From assembly GCA_016795485.1 (NCBI GenBank), contig JAEUHM010000040.1, positions 186,001-250,000 of the forward strand: 64,000 nt of DNA, in the 5' to 3' direction. The notes beneath the pieces are model-generated. The model worked only from the letters and a program-made list of their open reading frames with translations. It had not been told where the DNA came from and searched no databases. The stretch is from Verrucomicrobiaceae bacterium. GTDB lineage: Bacteria; Verrucomicrobiota; Verrucomicrobiia; Verrucomicrobiales; Verrucomicrobiaceae. The position numbers and the translations under genes were made by a program. Shown here one piece after another: positions 19,762-28,831 of the stretch; the stretch's first letter is position 1, and the number at the start of each line of letters is the position of its first letter.

Positions 19762-19792
19762 AGTGATGTCTCGTTGGAGACCACTACGGCCT

Positions 19793-21055
19793 TCACTTCA
19801 CAAACTTCACATCCACCTTTGGCAGCAGCGTTTTCACTTTGGCCTGAGTTTCGTCAGGGTAACCTTTGCCGTAGCGGACGAGTGCGAGCGACTTGAGATG
19901 AGTGAAAGCTTTAAACTGCTGAAGGTGGGCATCGGGTAACTCGAGATTCGAGAGGGATAGTTCCTTGATCTGAGTGACGCCAGCCACGGCGGTGAGATCG
20001 GCGTCGGTGAAGGCTTTGGCATCCAGCGAGAGTTTGCGAAGGGCTGGAATGGCTTTGACGGTGGCGATGGCTTCTGCGGCCGGACTGCACACGCCATACT
20101 CGAGTGCCACGTATTCCATCGGCAGCTCGCGCAGGTGCTTCATGAGGCCTGCGGTGGCCTTGGCGCAGCTAATTTCGATGCCGGTGAGGTGCTTGAGCTT
20201 CTTGAAGTGCTCCGCACCGGCGTCGGTGAGCTGCTTCGAGTGCCAAAGCTTGATGAACTCGAGATTGGGGAACTGTTCACACACATAGCCGAGGCCTTCG
20301 TCATCGAGGCTGTTGCTGTGGAAGTTGATGCGCTTCAGCTTCGTCCACCCATCGAACTTCGCGAAGAAGTGACCTGGATACCCGGCACCTCGTGGTGTGA
20401 ACGACTCCAGGTTCTTCAGGCCCGCCAACTTTTCCCAGCCTGCATCGGTGGCTTTGCCAAAATAGGCCAGTTCGAGGTTGGTGAGATCAGGACACTCGGT
20501 GAGTTGCTGGAGTTGGGCCAGGCTGGCATCGCCCAGTCTGCCAAAGCCGCTCACACTCAGGCTCTTCAACTTCTTGAGCTTGAGCAGCGAAGCCACCCAA
20601 GCGTCCTCGATTCCCGACGCCTCCAGCTTGACCGACTCGAGCGACGCAATGTGTCCGAGGTGCTCGATGAATGCGGCGTTGTAGGGATCGGCGTTCTCCT
20701 TGCGGTGATCGTGAGCTTTGCCTCCCAAAATGTTGGTGCTGACCTGGGTGAGCGTGTCAAAGATCGCGATGTCACCGCCAGCCGCCTTCTTCAAGGCATC
20801 GGGCGTGGTGTTGACCTTCGTGAAGGCGCCCGGTGCGCTCTCGATCGTGCGGATGACGGCTGCGACATGCGGATGCTGCTGTGCGGTGGTGACAATAGTG
20901 GCCGCATGGTCGCTGAGTGCTTGCTTCAATGCCGCATCGCTGGTGGCCGTGATGACGGCATCGAGATCGGCGCGCGAGGTGATCCGGGAAAGATCGGGCG
21001 CGGCAGCATGCAACATGCTGAGCGAAGCGAGGAGGAGGGCGAAGAGGAGTCTCAT
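19793..21055 (-). CDS. Secreted leucine-rich-repeat-like protein
   Basis: A 420-residue exported protein with signal peptide MRLLFALLLASLSMLHAA. From about residue 125 it shows repeats of the ribonuclease-inhibitor/LRR type: LESVKLEASGIED, LKSLSVSGFGRLGD, LTNLELAYFGKATD, LKRINFHSNSLDDEG, LEFIKLWHSKQLTDAG. Repeats are about 24-28 residues. The first 125 residues are alpha-helical by composition and unassigned. LRR proteins of this kind usually bind other proteins or glycans in the periplasm. The ATG at 21055 sits 13 bases after the stop of the upstream paralogue gene, which suggests one operon with the DUF1552 and cytochrome genes. Confidence 0.78.
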   Translation of the reverse strand: MRLLFALLLASLSMLHAAAPDLSRITSRADLDAVITATSDAALKQALSDHAATIVTTAQQHPHVAAVIRTIESAPGAFTKVNTTPDALKKAAGGDIAIFDTLTQVSTNILGGKAHDHRKENADPYNAAFIEHLGHIASLESVKLEASGIEDAWVASLLKLKKLKSLSVSGFGRLGDASLAQLQQLTECPDLTNLELAYFGKATDAGWEKLAGLKNLESFTPRGAGYPGHFFAKFDGWTKLKRINFHSNSLDDEGLGYVCEQFPNLEFIKLWHSKQLTDAGAEHFKKLKHLTGIEISCAKATAGLMKHLRELPMEYVALEYGVCSPAAEAIATVKAIPALRKLSLDAKAFTDADLTAVAGVTQIKELSLSNLELPDAHLQQFKAFTHLKSLALVRYGKGYPDETQAKVKTLLPKVDVKFVK

Positions 21056-21068
21056 GTTTTTTCCTGGT

Positions 21069-22391
21069 TCAATACTTCGGGAAGATGGCGGGCGTGGGGA
21101 AGCGTTCGTCCATGTTGGCGCCGTCTTGGAGGTATTCTTCGCGGGGGACTTGGACTTGTGGCCAGGTGCTGGGACGGATGCGGACGACGCGGGCGGGGCG
21201 GATGCCTTCGATGATGAGATCGGTGTCGAACTTGATCTGGATACCACTGCTGCCGAGCGGGGCATTTCCGGGTGCCTTGATGACTTCAAAGAGGGTGCCA
21301 CGCGAGGCCATGTGCGCAGGGCCATAGGCACCGTGCGTGTGCTTGAGCGTGTTTTCGACGGCGTTCATCATGGCGGAGGTGCCTTTGGTGAAGTCGGCGT
21401 AGAGCGATGGGTCCATGCCGCCGAACAAAGTGGCGGTCACGGTGGCACGGCCGAACTTGCCATACTCGACCGCGTCGATCCACGCGGGCATCCATCGGCT
21501 GCGGAGGAAGGCTATGTGTGTCTCGGTCTGGTTTTTGGCTGCGCGTTGCATGGCGGTGTCGTCGAGCCAGATGTCGGAAATGTGAAAGCGGGTGAAGATG
21601 CCATCCGGTGTGGGCCTCCAAGTGATGCCGAGGAGCACCGACTGGCCGTTGAGCGGTTTTTTGCCATCTTTGGGCCAAGCGCCTTCGGTGACGAGGTCTT
21701 CGATGCTGAGGCTTTCGCGGCCACGCCACACGCGGGTGGCGGCATCGAAGGTCAGCTTTTCCTCGGTGGCCTTGGCGTTGCCACCTTGTTTCGGCTCGCA
21801 CGTGGCGAGGATGATGCCCGCGTTGTCTTTGATCTCGATCTCTTTGAGCTTCCAGGTCAAACCCTCACGCTGGCAGTGGCTGGGCTCGTCTTCGAGGAGC
21901 AGGACGTGGTTTTCTGGCGGGAAGATGCCTGCGCCGCGATTGTGGTTCGCGTCCTTTTTACCGCTATCGAGTGCCAGCACCGGCACGGCGGAGGTCTTTG
22001 GGTCTGGCGGGAGAAACGCATGCACATGCAGCACGGTGCCGAGCGGGATGTCACGAAGGTCCGCCGGTGCGCCGTGATACCGCACGATGCCATACGGCAG
22101 CATGGCGAAGGGATGCGGATCATTGCGGAAAAACATGCCCGAGCCCTGCACGCGGATGCTGCCACGGCGGTTTGCATGATCGACAAAGACGAGTTCACCA
22201 CGGTAGGTGTGGGCTTTGTCCAAAGGTGGGAACTTGCCAGCTTCGGGGCGGAAGGGGGTGGTTCCTTGTTCTTGGTTCTTGGTGCTTGGTTCGTTGTTGG
22301 CGGCGTTTGCCTGGATGGCGAACGAACACGAAAGAGCAAGGCATGCTGAAGGAACAAAGAACCAGGAACGAGGAACAAAGAACGGCTTCAT
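21069..22391 (-). CDS. Exported protein of unrecognised family, tandem paralogue A
   Basis: A 440-residue protein of unknown function, closely similar along its length to the next gene (22399-23718). Shared blocks include [60 protein letters not shown] and [19 protein letters not shown]. The His-rich [10 protein letters not shown] block and the many Trp residues suggest a binding or redox role, but I recognise no family. The first 45 residues are unusual: [12 protein letters not shown] and [10 protein letters not shown] are encoded by the two arms of a GTTCTTGG-type repeat, with the hydrophobic signal core between them. The gene starts 7 bases after the upstream stop. Confidence 0.8.
   Translation of the reverse strand: MKPFFVPRSWFFVPSACLALSCSFAIQANAANNEPSTKNQEQGTTPFRPEAGKFPPLDKAHTYRGELVFVDHANRRGSIRVQGSGMFFRNDPHPFAMLPYGIVRYHGAPADLRDIPLGTVLHVHAFLPPDPKTSAVPVLALDSGKKDANHNRGAGIFPPENHVLLLEDEPSHCQREGLTWKLKEIEIKDNAGIILATCEPKQGGNAKATEEKLTFDAATRVWRGRESLSIEDLVTEGAWPKDGKKPLNGQSVLLGITWRPTPDGIFTRFHISDIWLDDTAMQRAAKNQTETHIAFLRSRWMPAWIDAVEYGKFGRATVTATLFGGMDPSLYADFTKGTSAMMNAVENTLKHTHGAYGPAHMASRGTLFEVIKAPGNAPLGSSGIQIKFDTDLIIEGIRPARVVRIRPSTWPQVQVPREEYLQDGANMDERFPTPAIFPKY
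22260..22383 (-). repeat. GTTCTTGG-type inverted repeat pair A, inside the 5' end of paralogue A
   Basis: Two arms, 22349-22383 and 22260-22293, flank a 55-base spacer. Read on the coding strand the first arm begins GTTCTTTGTTCCTCG and the second is roughly its reverse complement, ending CCAAGAACAAGGAACC. In the mRNA they could pair into a long stem whose loop codes for the signal-peptide core. Most differences between the arms are C/T, which still pair as G-U. Confidence 0.75.
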
Positions 22392-22398
22392 AAGTGTG

Positions 22399-23718
22399 TC
22401 AGTATTTCGGAAAGATGTCGGATGTTGGGAAGCGCTCTTCGATGCTGCCCTGGTTGATGTATTCCTCGCGTGGCAGGTGGACGTCCGGCCAGCTCGCTGG
22501 GCGCACGCGGACGATGCGCGTGGGGCGCATGCCTTCGGTGATGAGGTCGGTCTCGAAACGAATCTGGATGCCGCTGCTGCCGAGCGGAGCTTTGCCGGAT
22601 GTCTGGATGACCTCGTGAATGGTGCCGCGTGCAGCCATCTGCGTGGGACCGGCACTGCCGCCTTCGATATGCTTCAGCGTGTTTTCGACGCTGTTCATCA
22701 CGGCGGGGACGCCCTTGCGAAACTCCGCGTAGAGCGTGGCATCCATGCCGCCAAAGAGCGTCGCGGTCACGGTGGCGCGGCCGAACTTGCCATACTCGAC
22801 CGCATCGACCCATGCGGGCAACCAGCGGCTGCGCATGAAGGCCTTGTGTGTCTCCGTCTGGCGCAGCGCGGCGTTTTGCACCGCTGCATCGTCCAGCCAG
22901 ATGTCCGAGACATGAAAACGGGTGAATACACCTCCGAGCGTGGGCTTCCAGGTGAGACCGAGCATGACGGCTTGCCCGCCGAGCGCCTTTTTGCCCTCCG
23001 CAGGCCATGCGCCGTCGTCGATCAGATGTTGAACGAGAAGGCATTCGCGACCACGCCACACGCGCGTGGCGGCATCGAAGGCCAGCGTTTCGTCCTCGGT
23101 CTTGCCTTTGGAGCCTGATTTTGCCTCGCACGTCGCGATGAGCATGCCTTCGCGGTTTTTGACCTCCACTTCCTTCAGCTTCCAGCTCAAACCTACGCGC
23201 TGACAGCGGCTGATTTCGTCTTCGAGCAGCAGGACGTGGTTTTCAGCGGGGAAGATGCCCGCGCCGCGATTGTGATTCGCGTCCTTGTCCTTGTTGTTCA
23301 CCGGCAGCACGGGCACCGCAGAGGTCTTCGGGTCCGGCGGGAGAAACGCATGCACATGCAGCACCGTGCCGAGCGGGATGTCGCGTAAATCCGCCGGCGC
23401 TCCGTGATACCTCACGACGCCATACGGCAGCATCGCAAAGGGATGCGGATCATTCTTTCGAAACATGCCCGATCCCGCCACGCGAACGCTGCCACGGCGA
23501 TTCGCATGATCGACGAAGACCAGCTCGCCGCGATACGTGTGCGCTTTTTCGAGAGGCGGGAACTTGCCGGGTTCGGGGCGAAAAACCTCTGTTCCTGGTT
23601 CTTTGTTCTTGGTGCTTGGTTGTTCGGCGGCCGCGTTTGCCAGGATGACAAAGGAGCACGCGAGCACTGCCAATGGAGGCCAAACAAAGAACGACGAACC
23701 AAGAACAAAGAACCTCAT
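22399..23718 (-). CDS. Exported protein of unrecognised family, tandem paralogue B
   Basis: A 439-residue protein, the second copy of the same unknown family. It shares long exact stretches with paralogue A, for example [20 protein letters not shown] and [20 protein letters not shown], and both end in IFPKY. This suggests a fairly recent duplication with both copies under selection. The N-terminus again contains repeat-derived sequence ([15 protein letters not shown] and [11 protein letters not shown]). Its ATG overlaps the TGA of the upstream DUF1552 gene (ATGA), so it is translationally coupled to it. Function unknown; cell-envelope location is inferred from the signal peptide. Confidence 0.8.
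   Translation of the reverse strand: MRFFVLGSSFFVWPPLAVLACSFVILANAAAEQPSTKNKEPGTEVFRPEPGKFPPLEKAHTYRGELVFVDHANRRGSVRVAGSGMFRKNDPHPFAMLPYGVVRYHGAPADLRDIPLGTVLHVHAFLPPDPKTSAVPVLPVNNKDKDANHNRGAGIFPAENHVLLLEDEISRCQRVGLSWKLKEVEVKNREGMLIATCEAKSGSKGKTEDETLAFDAATRVWRGRECLLVQHLIDDGAWPAEGKKALGGQAVMLGLTWKPTLGGVFTRFHVSDIWLDDAAVQNAALRQTETHKAFMRSRWLPAWVDAVEYGKFGRATVTATLFGGMDATLYAEFRKGVPAVMNSVENTLKHIEGGSAGPTQMAARGTIHEVIQTSGKAPLGSSGIQIRFETDLITEGMRPTRIVRVRPASWPDVHLPREEYINQGSIEERFPTSDIFPKY
23591..23714 (-). repeat. GTTCTTGG-type inverted repeat pair B, inside the 5' end of paralogue B
   Basis: Arms at 23681-23714 and 23591-23621 flank a 59-base spacer. They have the same order and orientation as pair A: a GTTCTTTGTTC arm just after the start codon, then a CCAAGAACAAAGAACC arm. 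The arms encode the FVLGSSFFV and STKNKEPG stretches of the protein. Confidence 0.75.
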
Positions 23719-25088
23719 AGCGCGATCACCTTGTTGCTATCGCCGAACTTGTCCGTCTCCACGCCCATGCGCTGGGCCATGAGGAGGAGGAGATTGCTCA
23801 TGTGGGCGTCGGAGTTCACCGGACGGCTGCAGACTTGATAGTGGGCCGTGGTGAGGGCGCCGTCCTGGCCGAGCGAGTAGCCTGCGAAGCCTTTGGCCTG
23901 CTTGTTGAAGTCGAGATGGCTGCCGTGCTTCAAGCCGAGGCCGGAGCCGCCGGCGAGCACGAGCGGGAGGTTCGCATTGCCGTGGCTGTGGCCGTAGCAC
24001 ATGCCGCTGCCGAAAAGCGACATCGTGGTGTCGAGCAGCGGCTTGCCGCCGAGGTCCTTCGTCTCCGAAAGGCGCGTGAGGAAGTAGCTGAACTGCTCGA
24101 TCGCGAAGGCATCGTAGTTCGTGAGCTTTTCCATGTAACCGGCATCGCCGCCGTGATGACTGAGCTGGTGGCGCGATTCGGTGATGCCGATCTCGGGGAT
24201 GGAAAAAGCATCGCCCTCGCCGCCGAGGCTGAAGGTGGCCACGCGGGTCACATCCGTCTGAAACGCGAGCACCATGAGGTCATACACCGTGCGGAAGTAA
24301 TCGCCCGCCATCGTCTGCGCGACATCGCGGTTCGTGCGCTTGCGGTCGGCATCGGAAATGATCGGCAGCGGCGTGTCGAGCCACGCATCCGCACGGCGCG
24401 TGCGGATCTCCGCCTCGCGCACGGAGGTGAGGTATTGCTCCATGCGCCCTTTGTCCTCCGCGCCCATCTTTTTCTCCAAACTGCGCACTTCGGCGAGGTT
24501 CGCATCGAGCACACTGCCCTTGCGACGCAAAGCACGTCGCTGGGCCATTTTGCCGCCTTTCGGTTCTTCAAATAGCGAGGCGAAAATCTCGCTGCAACGA
24601 CGCAGCGCGGGCAATTGCACGCCATCGGCCGTCCAGGCCAGCGAACCCTGCGTGAGCGCGACTTCCATCGACGGATAACGCGTGTGCGGCGCGGTGATCT
24701 CCGCCATTTTTTGGTCCACGGAGATCGTGTTGCGATCCGAAGGCCCCAGCTTCCCACCCGTGAGCCACACGGAGATGCAGTTGTGATGATGTGATAGGCT
24801 GCCCGGGTGATGCAGGCCGCTGATCGGCGTGATCACATCGCGATGCTTCTCCAACGGCTTCAGCGAGCGGGAGAACTCGTAGCCTTTGCCTTCCTTCAAA
24901 ATCTGGTAGTTCAGCGAGTGCACCCCATTCGCGAGGTAGATGAAAGCGCTGCGCTTTGGCGTCACAGTCGCACTCTCAGCCGCGCGGAGTGGAACCATGC
25001 ACTCGAGCATCGGCAGTGAGATGAAGCTGCCGAGGGCTTTGAGCGCATGGCGGCGATTGAGGAGCCAGGATTGAGTTTGGATGTTCAT
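23715..25088 (-). CDS. DUF1552 family exported protein, second copy
   Basis: A 457-residue DUF1552 protein. I chose the ATG at 25088 ([20 protein letters not shown]), which gives a Tat-like RRHALKALG signal of normal length; the frame to 25439 only reads through the repeat and antisense to the four-helix-bundle gene. Family segments: [35 protein letters not shown], a histidine pair in [13 protein letters not shown], and [20 protein letters not shown]. It is more diverged from the first copy than a simple recent duplication would give. It overlaps paralogue B by ATGA. A repeat arm lies 4 bases before its start codon. Confidence 0.88.
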   Translation of the reverse strand: MNIQTQSWLLNRRHALKALGSFISLPMLECMVPLRAAESATVTPKRSAFIYLANGVHSLNYQILKEGKGYEFSRSLKPLEKHRDVITPISGLHHPGSLSHHHNCISVWLTGGKLGPSDRNTISVDQKMAEITAPHTRYPSMEVALTQGSLAWTADGVQLPALRRCSEIFASLFEEPKGGKMAQRRALRRKGSVLDANLAEVRSLEKKMGAEDKGRMEQYLTSVREAEIRTRRADAWLDTPLPIISDADRKRTNRDVAQTMAGDYFRTVYDLMVLAFQTDVTRVATFSLGGEGDAFSIPEIGITESRHQLSHHGGDAGYMEKLTNYDAFAIEQFSYFLTRLSETKDLGGKPLLDTTMSLFGSGMCYGHSHGNANLPLVLAGGSGLGLKHGSHLDFNKQAKGFAGYSLGQDGALTTAHYQVCSRPVNSDAHMSNLLLLMAQRMGVETDKFGDSNKVIAL

Positions 25089-25092
25089 GAAA

Positions 25093-25123
25093 GTTCCTTG
25101 TTCTTGGTTCTTTGTTCTTGGTT
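25093..25123 (-). repeat. GTTCTTGG-type repeat, single arm between the four-helix-bundle and DUF1552 genes
   Basis: A 31-base arm reading GTTCCTTGTTCTTGGTTC and onwards on the plus strand. It starts 4 bases before the DUF1552 ATG and ends 8 bases from the stop of the four-helix-bundle gene. On the coding strand it is of the CCAAGAAC type. Confidence 0.75.
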
Positions 25124-25131
25124 GAAGGCGC

Positions 25132-25506
25132 TCAGCGTGGATTTGGGGTGTTGAGGAGGTAACGAATAAATCCGCCGACTTTGGCGTGAGTGAGAGCGGC
25201 TTGATTGTAGATGGCATCAAACTCCTCCGGGCTGATGTAGGACTGATCCAAAGCGATGTAGAGCTGGCTCTGAACCTCTGAACATGAACGCTGGGAGTAG
25301 CGCAGAAACTTGACGAACTCCGCATTGCTTCCGCCATCGAAGCCTTCCGCGATGTTGTGCATGGCAGAGCCTGATGCGCGTGTGATCTGGTCCCGCAGTC
25401 CGAAGTCCTTCGCAAACATTCCGCGCATGGCCACGGCATAGACCTGCCGCGTCAGCTCTCTCGCTAACTGCCAGCCTTCAATGTCTTCGAAGCGGGTTAT
25501 TTTCAT
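25132..25506 (-). CDS. Four helix bundle protein (23S rRNA intervening-sequence protein / S23 family)
   Basis: A 124-residue protein with the signature of the TIGR02436/S23 family: [48 protein letters not shown] and [11 protein letters not shown]. Family members form pentameric four-helix bundles, occur in intervening sequences of 23S rRNA genes in spirochaetes, and are related to Avd proteins of diversity-generating retroelements. No 23S gene or reverse transcriptase is present here. The gene is bracketed by repeat arms: the 5' repeat touches its ATG and the 3' repeat lies 8 bases after its stop. It sits between a cytochrome gene and a DUF1552 gene that would otherwise be neighbours, so it looks like an insertion into an operon. 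Confidence 0.9.
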   Translation of the reverse strand: MKITRFEDIEGWQLARELTRQVYAVAMRGMFAKDFGLRDQITRASGSAMHNIAEGFDGGSNAEFVKFLRYSQRSCSEVQSQLYIALDQSYISPEEFDAIYNQAALTHAKVGGFIRYLLNTPNPR

Positions 25507-25612
25507 GTTCTTTGTTCTTGGTGCTTAGTTCTTTGTTCCTGGTTTAGGCGCTTGGTTCGGGGTTTTGGCTTCTTGCTGGGCAACAAAGAACCAAGAACAA
25601 GGAACCAAGAAC
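25507..25612 (-). repeat. GTTCTTGG-type inverted repeat pair D, upstream of the four-helix-bundle gene
   Basis: Arms at 25581-25612 and 25507-25560 are separated by 20 bases. On the coding strand the first arm starts one base after the cytochrome stop codon (GTTCTTGGTTCCTTG) and the second, longer arm ends directly at the ATG (ACCAAGAACAAAGAAC then ATG). The whole gap between the two genes is therefore repeat. Confidence 0.78.
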
Positions 25613-25613
25613 T

Positions 25614-28061
25614 TCACCGCTTCCTCATCAGCTCCGACGCCGCCACCGCACGCACGATGTCCTTGATGCGGTAACCGCTCTTCTTCGCCTCGTTCGCGAT
25701 GGCCTGGAGATCATCTTGATCATCAAAGGCGACGGGGCGGCGGAGGGCGTAGGTGCAGAGGTGGTCGATGAAGGCGCGGGCGAGTTTGTCGCGGTCTTCG
25801 AGGAGGCGTTGTTTGAACTCGTTGACGTCTTTGAAGGCGCGGCCGTCGGGCATCGCGCCGCTGGAGTTGATCACGGGGTCCTCGCCGACACCTGCGGCGA
25901 CTTTTTCGCGGGTGCGCCACTGGCCGATGGCGTCGTAGTTGTCCCAGGCGAGGCCGAGCGGGTCGATCTTGGCATGGCAGGCGGCACAGTTCGGGTCTTC
26001 GCGGTGGGCTTCGATCTTCTGGCGCAGCGTGGCTTTGGGGCTTTGGGGCGTCGGTGGCTCGATGGCGGGCACGTTCGCAGGCGGTGGAGGTGGCGGCTTG
26101 CCGAGCACGACCTCGCTCAGCCACACACCGCGATGCACGGGACGATGCCGCGTGCCATCGGAGGTAAGGCCGAGCACGGCGCCCATCGTGAGCAGGCCGC
26201 CGCGATGATGGTCGGGCTTCAAGGACACACGCTGGAAGCCGCCCTTCTGCGGCTCTGGCAGGCCGTAAAAGTCGCACAGGCGAGCATTCGCGATGGTCCA
26301 GTCGGATTCGATGAAGCCGTCGATGGGGGCGTTCTTGGCAAACATCTCGCGGAAGAACTCCACCGGTTCGTTGCGCATGCTTTCCTCAAGCCACGCGTCG
26401 TAGGTCGGATAGAGCTTCTTGTCCGGTGGGAACATGCCCACGCGGTTCAGTTGCAGCCACTGACGCGCGAAATCGTCGATGAAGCGGCTGGCTTTGCCAT
26501 CGGCGAGCATGCGGTCGATCTCCTTCTTCAAAGCATCGCCGTTCAGCGTGCCGGATTTCGCGGCGGTGAAGAGCGCCTCATCCGGCATCGAGCTCCACAG
26601 GAAATACGACAGCCGCGTGGCGAGCTCGGAGTCCGTGAGTTCCTCCCGAGCCACCGGATCGCCCTCGACGATGTAGATGAAGTGGCGCGAGGTCAGCACG
26701 CCCTGCAAGGCCACGCGATAGGCATCGACGAGCTTTTCGCCCGCGTCGCGCTCCTCGCGATACGACTTCAAATACTGCTCCAGCTCCTCCAGCTTCACCG
26801 GGCGACGCCACGCCCGCTCCGAGAACCTTTGCAAATGCGCCGCCACCACCTCCGGCGTGGCATCATCGGGCGGCACCACGTCCTTGCGCTGTGCTTTCTC
26901 CGCGTCGGAGACCAGCGGGCCTTCCCACTCGATCCAGTCCAGTAGCACGGTGGAGAAGATGCCATTGCCCTTCTCGTCGAACATCTGCGGCGCGTTCGGA
27001 TTGAGCAGCATCGTCTCGCTGCTGTGCGTGAAAATGTAGCCACCGCGGCTGCCGAGCGCATTGCGAAAGGCCGCGCCCTGCCGGCGATCCACCACATCCG
27101 TGGCCACCACGCAAAAGTGCAGTGTCGCGGGCATTTCGAGGAAGACCTCAAACTCATACACCTGCGGCTTGTCCTCCGGCGCGGTGATGTCGAACTCGAT
27201 CATGCCGTCCACCGTCTCCTCGCCGGTCTTCGTGCCGATGCTCAAATGAGCCGTCTGGCCGCCGGGTGGACGCGTGCCACTGGCCTGGATGCGCAGTTTG
27301 TAGAGGCCGCTGTGCTCCGGCCCCGTCTTGCCAAACCAATTCGGCGCGAGAGCATTCTGCACCGTGCCGGGGAACATCAGGTAACGCAGCGGCCGCTTGA
27401 TGCCAAAGCGGTCCAGCGCCGCCTGCTGCTCCTTGCCTCCGCCGTAGCGCAGGTCCGCCGCGCTCATGCGCACTTTACGTGCCTCGCTCGTCGCCGTCGG
27501 AAACGCACGATCCAGCACCAGTTCCGCCGCGCGGTAGTAGCGGTCCACATGCGAGGGCGAGAGCGACAGCTCGGAGCCGATGCGCTCAAAGCCATGCCAC
27601 AGGTTGTCCTCGTTTAACTCGCCCGGCTTCGCGGGATCGTAGCGCACGCCGAGCAGGTCATAGACCGTGTTTTGATACTCCTTCCGGCTCAGCCGGTAAT
27701 GCGCCACCGCCGGCCGCTGCGCCATGCGTGCCGCGCGGCCCTGCTTCATCAGCCCGTCCAGATTCGTCACAAAGGCCGCGATCTCCGCCTGCGTCGGTTT
27801 CGTCTCCTTGTCCTTCTTCGGCGGCATCTCGCCCGAGTTCACGTTTTCGATCACCTCCGCCCAATGATGCGTGTCAGCGCCGAGCTGGAAATCGCGCGAG
27901 AGCTCATCAATGCGCAGATCCCCCTTCTCCTTCTCCGGCCCATGGCAGCGGAGGCAGTGGGTTTTCAAAAACGCCTCAAAAGGCTCCTTCGCCGCAGCGG
28001 AAGCGGCAGTGAGCAGGCTGGCAAAGGCAAACAAAGTCCGGGAGCGAAAACAGGAAAGCAT
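25614..28061 (-). CDS. DUF1592-type planctomycete cytochrome c protein, second copy
   Basis: An 815-residue exported protein with signal peptide ending TAASAAAK. Heme sites are [15 protein letters not shown] near residue 35 and [17 protein letters not shown] near residue 697. Between them are the [18 protein letters not shown] segment (DUF1587), a beta-sandwich middle region, [18 protein letters not shown] (DUF1592) and [16 protein letters not shown] (DUF1588). The C-terminus ([15 protein letters not shown]) fits DUF1585. It is the first gene of the minus-strand cluster and is followed by the repeat-flanked four-helix-bundle gene and the second DUF1552 gene. It probably works as a periplasmic redox partner or enzyme; the reaction is unknown. 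Confidence 0.9.
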   Translation of the reverse strand: MLSCFRSRTLFAFASLLTAASAAAKEPFEAFLKTHCLRCHGPEKEKGDLRIDELSRDFQLGADTHHWAEVIENVNSGEMPPKKDKETKPTQAEIAAFVTNLDGLMKQGRAARMAQRPAVAHYRLSRKEYQNTVYDLLGVRYDPAKPGELNEDNLWHGFERIGSELSLSPSHVDRYYRAAELVLDRAFPTATSEARKVRMSAADLRYGGGKEQQAALDRFGIKRPLRYLMFPGTVQNALAPNWFGKTGPEHSGLYKLRIQASGTRPPGGQTAHLSIGTKTGEETVDGMIEFDITAPEDKPQVYEFEVFLEMPATLHFCVVATDVVDRRQGAAFRNALGSRGGYIFTHSSETMLLNPNAPQMFDEKGNGIFSTVLLDWIEWEGPLVSDAEKAQRKDVVPPDDATPEVVAAHLQRFSERAWRRPVKLEELEQYLKSYREERDAGEKLVDAYRVALQGVLTSRHFIYIVEGDPVAREELTDSELATRLSYFLWSSMPDEALFTAAKSGTLNGDALKKEIDRMLADGKASRFIDDFARQWLQLNRVGMFPPDKKLYPTYDAWLEESMRNEPVEFFREMFAKNAPIDGFIESDWTIANARLCDFYGLPEPQKGGFQRVSLKPDHHRGGLLTMGAVLGLTSDGTRHRPVHRGVWLSEVVLGKPPPPPPANVPAIEPPTPQSPKATLRQKIEAHREDPNCAACHAKIDPLGLAWDNYDAIGQWRTREKVAAGVGEDPVINSSGAMPDGRAFKDVNEFKQRLLEDRDKLARAFIDHLCTYALRRPVAFDDQDDLQAIANEAKKSGYRIKDIVRAVAASELMRKR

Positions 28062-28109
28062 GATGACGGCGATAACTACGCCACCCCGCCCCCATCCTTA
28101 GCGCTGAGT

Positions 28110-28131
28110 CACCCCCGAAAACTCGGGGGTG
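28110..28131. repeat. Hairpin 1 in a divergent intergenic region
   Basis: CACCCCCGA and TCGGGGGTG form a perfect 9-base stem with loop AAAC. It has no T-run and lies upstream of two divergent genes, so a terminator is unlikely. It shares the core GAAAACT with hairpin 2. Confidence 0.6.
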
Positions 28132-28150
28132 GGCTAGGCTCCGGCGGGTT

Positions 28151-28172
28151 CGTCCACAGAAAACTGTGGACG
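28151..28172. repeat. Hairpin 2 in a divergent intergenic region
   Basis: CGTCCACAG and CTGTGGACG form a perfect 9-base stem with loop AAAA. It lies 19 bases after hairpin 1, has the same stem length and loop size, and contains the same GAAAACT core. A looser similar sequence (GCCCACAGTTTATTGTG) follows at about 28182. Confidence 0.6.
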
Positions 28173-28218
28173 AGTCAGATTAGCCCACAGTTTATTGTGA
28201 CCACGTTCACTCTGGAAA

Positions 28219-28575
28219 ATGAAATGGCCCGATCTCGCATCCTTTGAGGCAACTGTTGGTCGCCTTGCAACTGCAGAAGACACCCGCGCGAATCGGGCTT
28301 CATTTCTTCTGGAAGTCGATGGAGTCAGAATAGGAACACCAATCAATATGCCCCTTCCTTGCTTCGCTTTTTATCGTGACGAAGATGCGAACGAGTCCAA
28401 GCGAGCCGTTGTCTTTCAGGCTGAGGAGGCCGACGGGATAATATACTTCGGAGGATGGCTTATAGACGATAAGACCCAGATCGTTGGATTCGAGGGCGAC
28501 TTCGACCTCCTCAGCAGAGAACAAATCCAAAGCGAACAAGGCGCGGATGCCACCCATTCAGAATCATCTCGTTGA
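28219..28575 (+). CDS. Hypothetical protein
   Basis: A 118-residue soluble protein that I do not recognise. It starts MKWPDLASFEATVGRL and contains FLLEVDGVRIGTPINMPLP and a Trp/Gly-rich GIIYFGGWLIDDKTQIVGF stretch that look like beta strands of a small folded domain. No signal peptide or membrane helix. An opposite-strand reading frame at 28300-28557 is less protein-like. The gene is divergent from the cytochrome at 25614-28061 and is followed by 256 bases in which I see no gene. Confidence 0.5.
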   Translation: MKWPDLASFEATVGRLATAEDTRANRASFLLEVDGVRIGTPINMPLPCFAFYRDEDANESKRAVVFQAEEADGIIYFGGWLIDDKTQIVGFEGDFDLLSREQIQSEQGADATHSESSR

Positions 28576-28831
28576 GCTTCAAGCGGCTAGTTTCCATGTC
28601 GGGATCGGCGCAGGTGTTACCGATGTCCTGACCGAGCCCCCCTCTGAGTCATTCTTTTGCCACCATTGTTCTGTCATTCCTATCTCCGTGGTCTCCGCGT
28701 CTTCCGTGCGAGCTGATTTCCAATCGTTTGAGGTGTGGCGCATTCTGGTGGGCTCGACTAGCCTTTGTCCTGGAAGGTTGAGCGGTTTGAGGCGTTATTC
28801 TCTTCCCCCCCCACAAACCCCTTTAAACCAC

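Noticed and set aside
25089-25439. Longer N-terminus of the second DUF1552 protein
   Set aside because: It reads through the repeat and through the four-helix-bundle gene in another frame; a Tat-type signal starts at 25088.
25132-25506. Diversity-generating retroelement built around an Avd-like protein
   Set aside because: No reverse transcriptase gene and no template/variable repeat pair with adenine-specific differences in the window.
22260-25612. GTTCTTGG repeats as a CRISPR array
   Set aside because: Arms vary in length and sequence, alternate in orientation and have no regular unique spacers; no cas genes.
28300-28557. Minus-strand gene opposite the hypothetical at 28219
   Set aside because: The plus-strand frame is longer and has better protein character; both cannot be real with confidence.
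28484-28831. Longer N-terminus of the DUF1553 cytochrome
   Set aside because: It overlaps the small hypothetical gene in another frame and would bury the signal peptide that starts at 28832.
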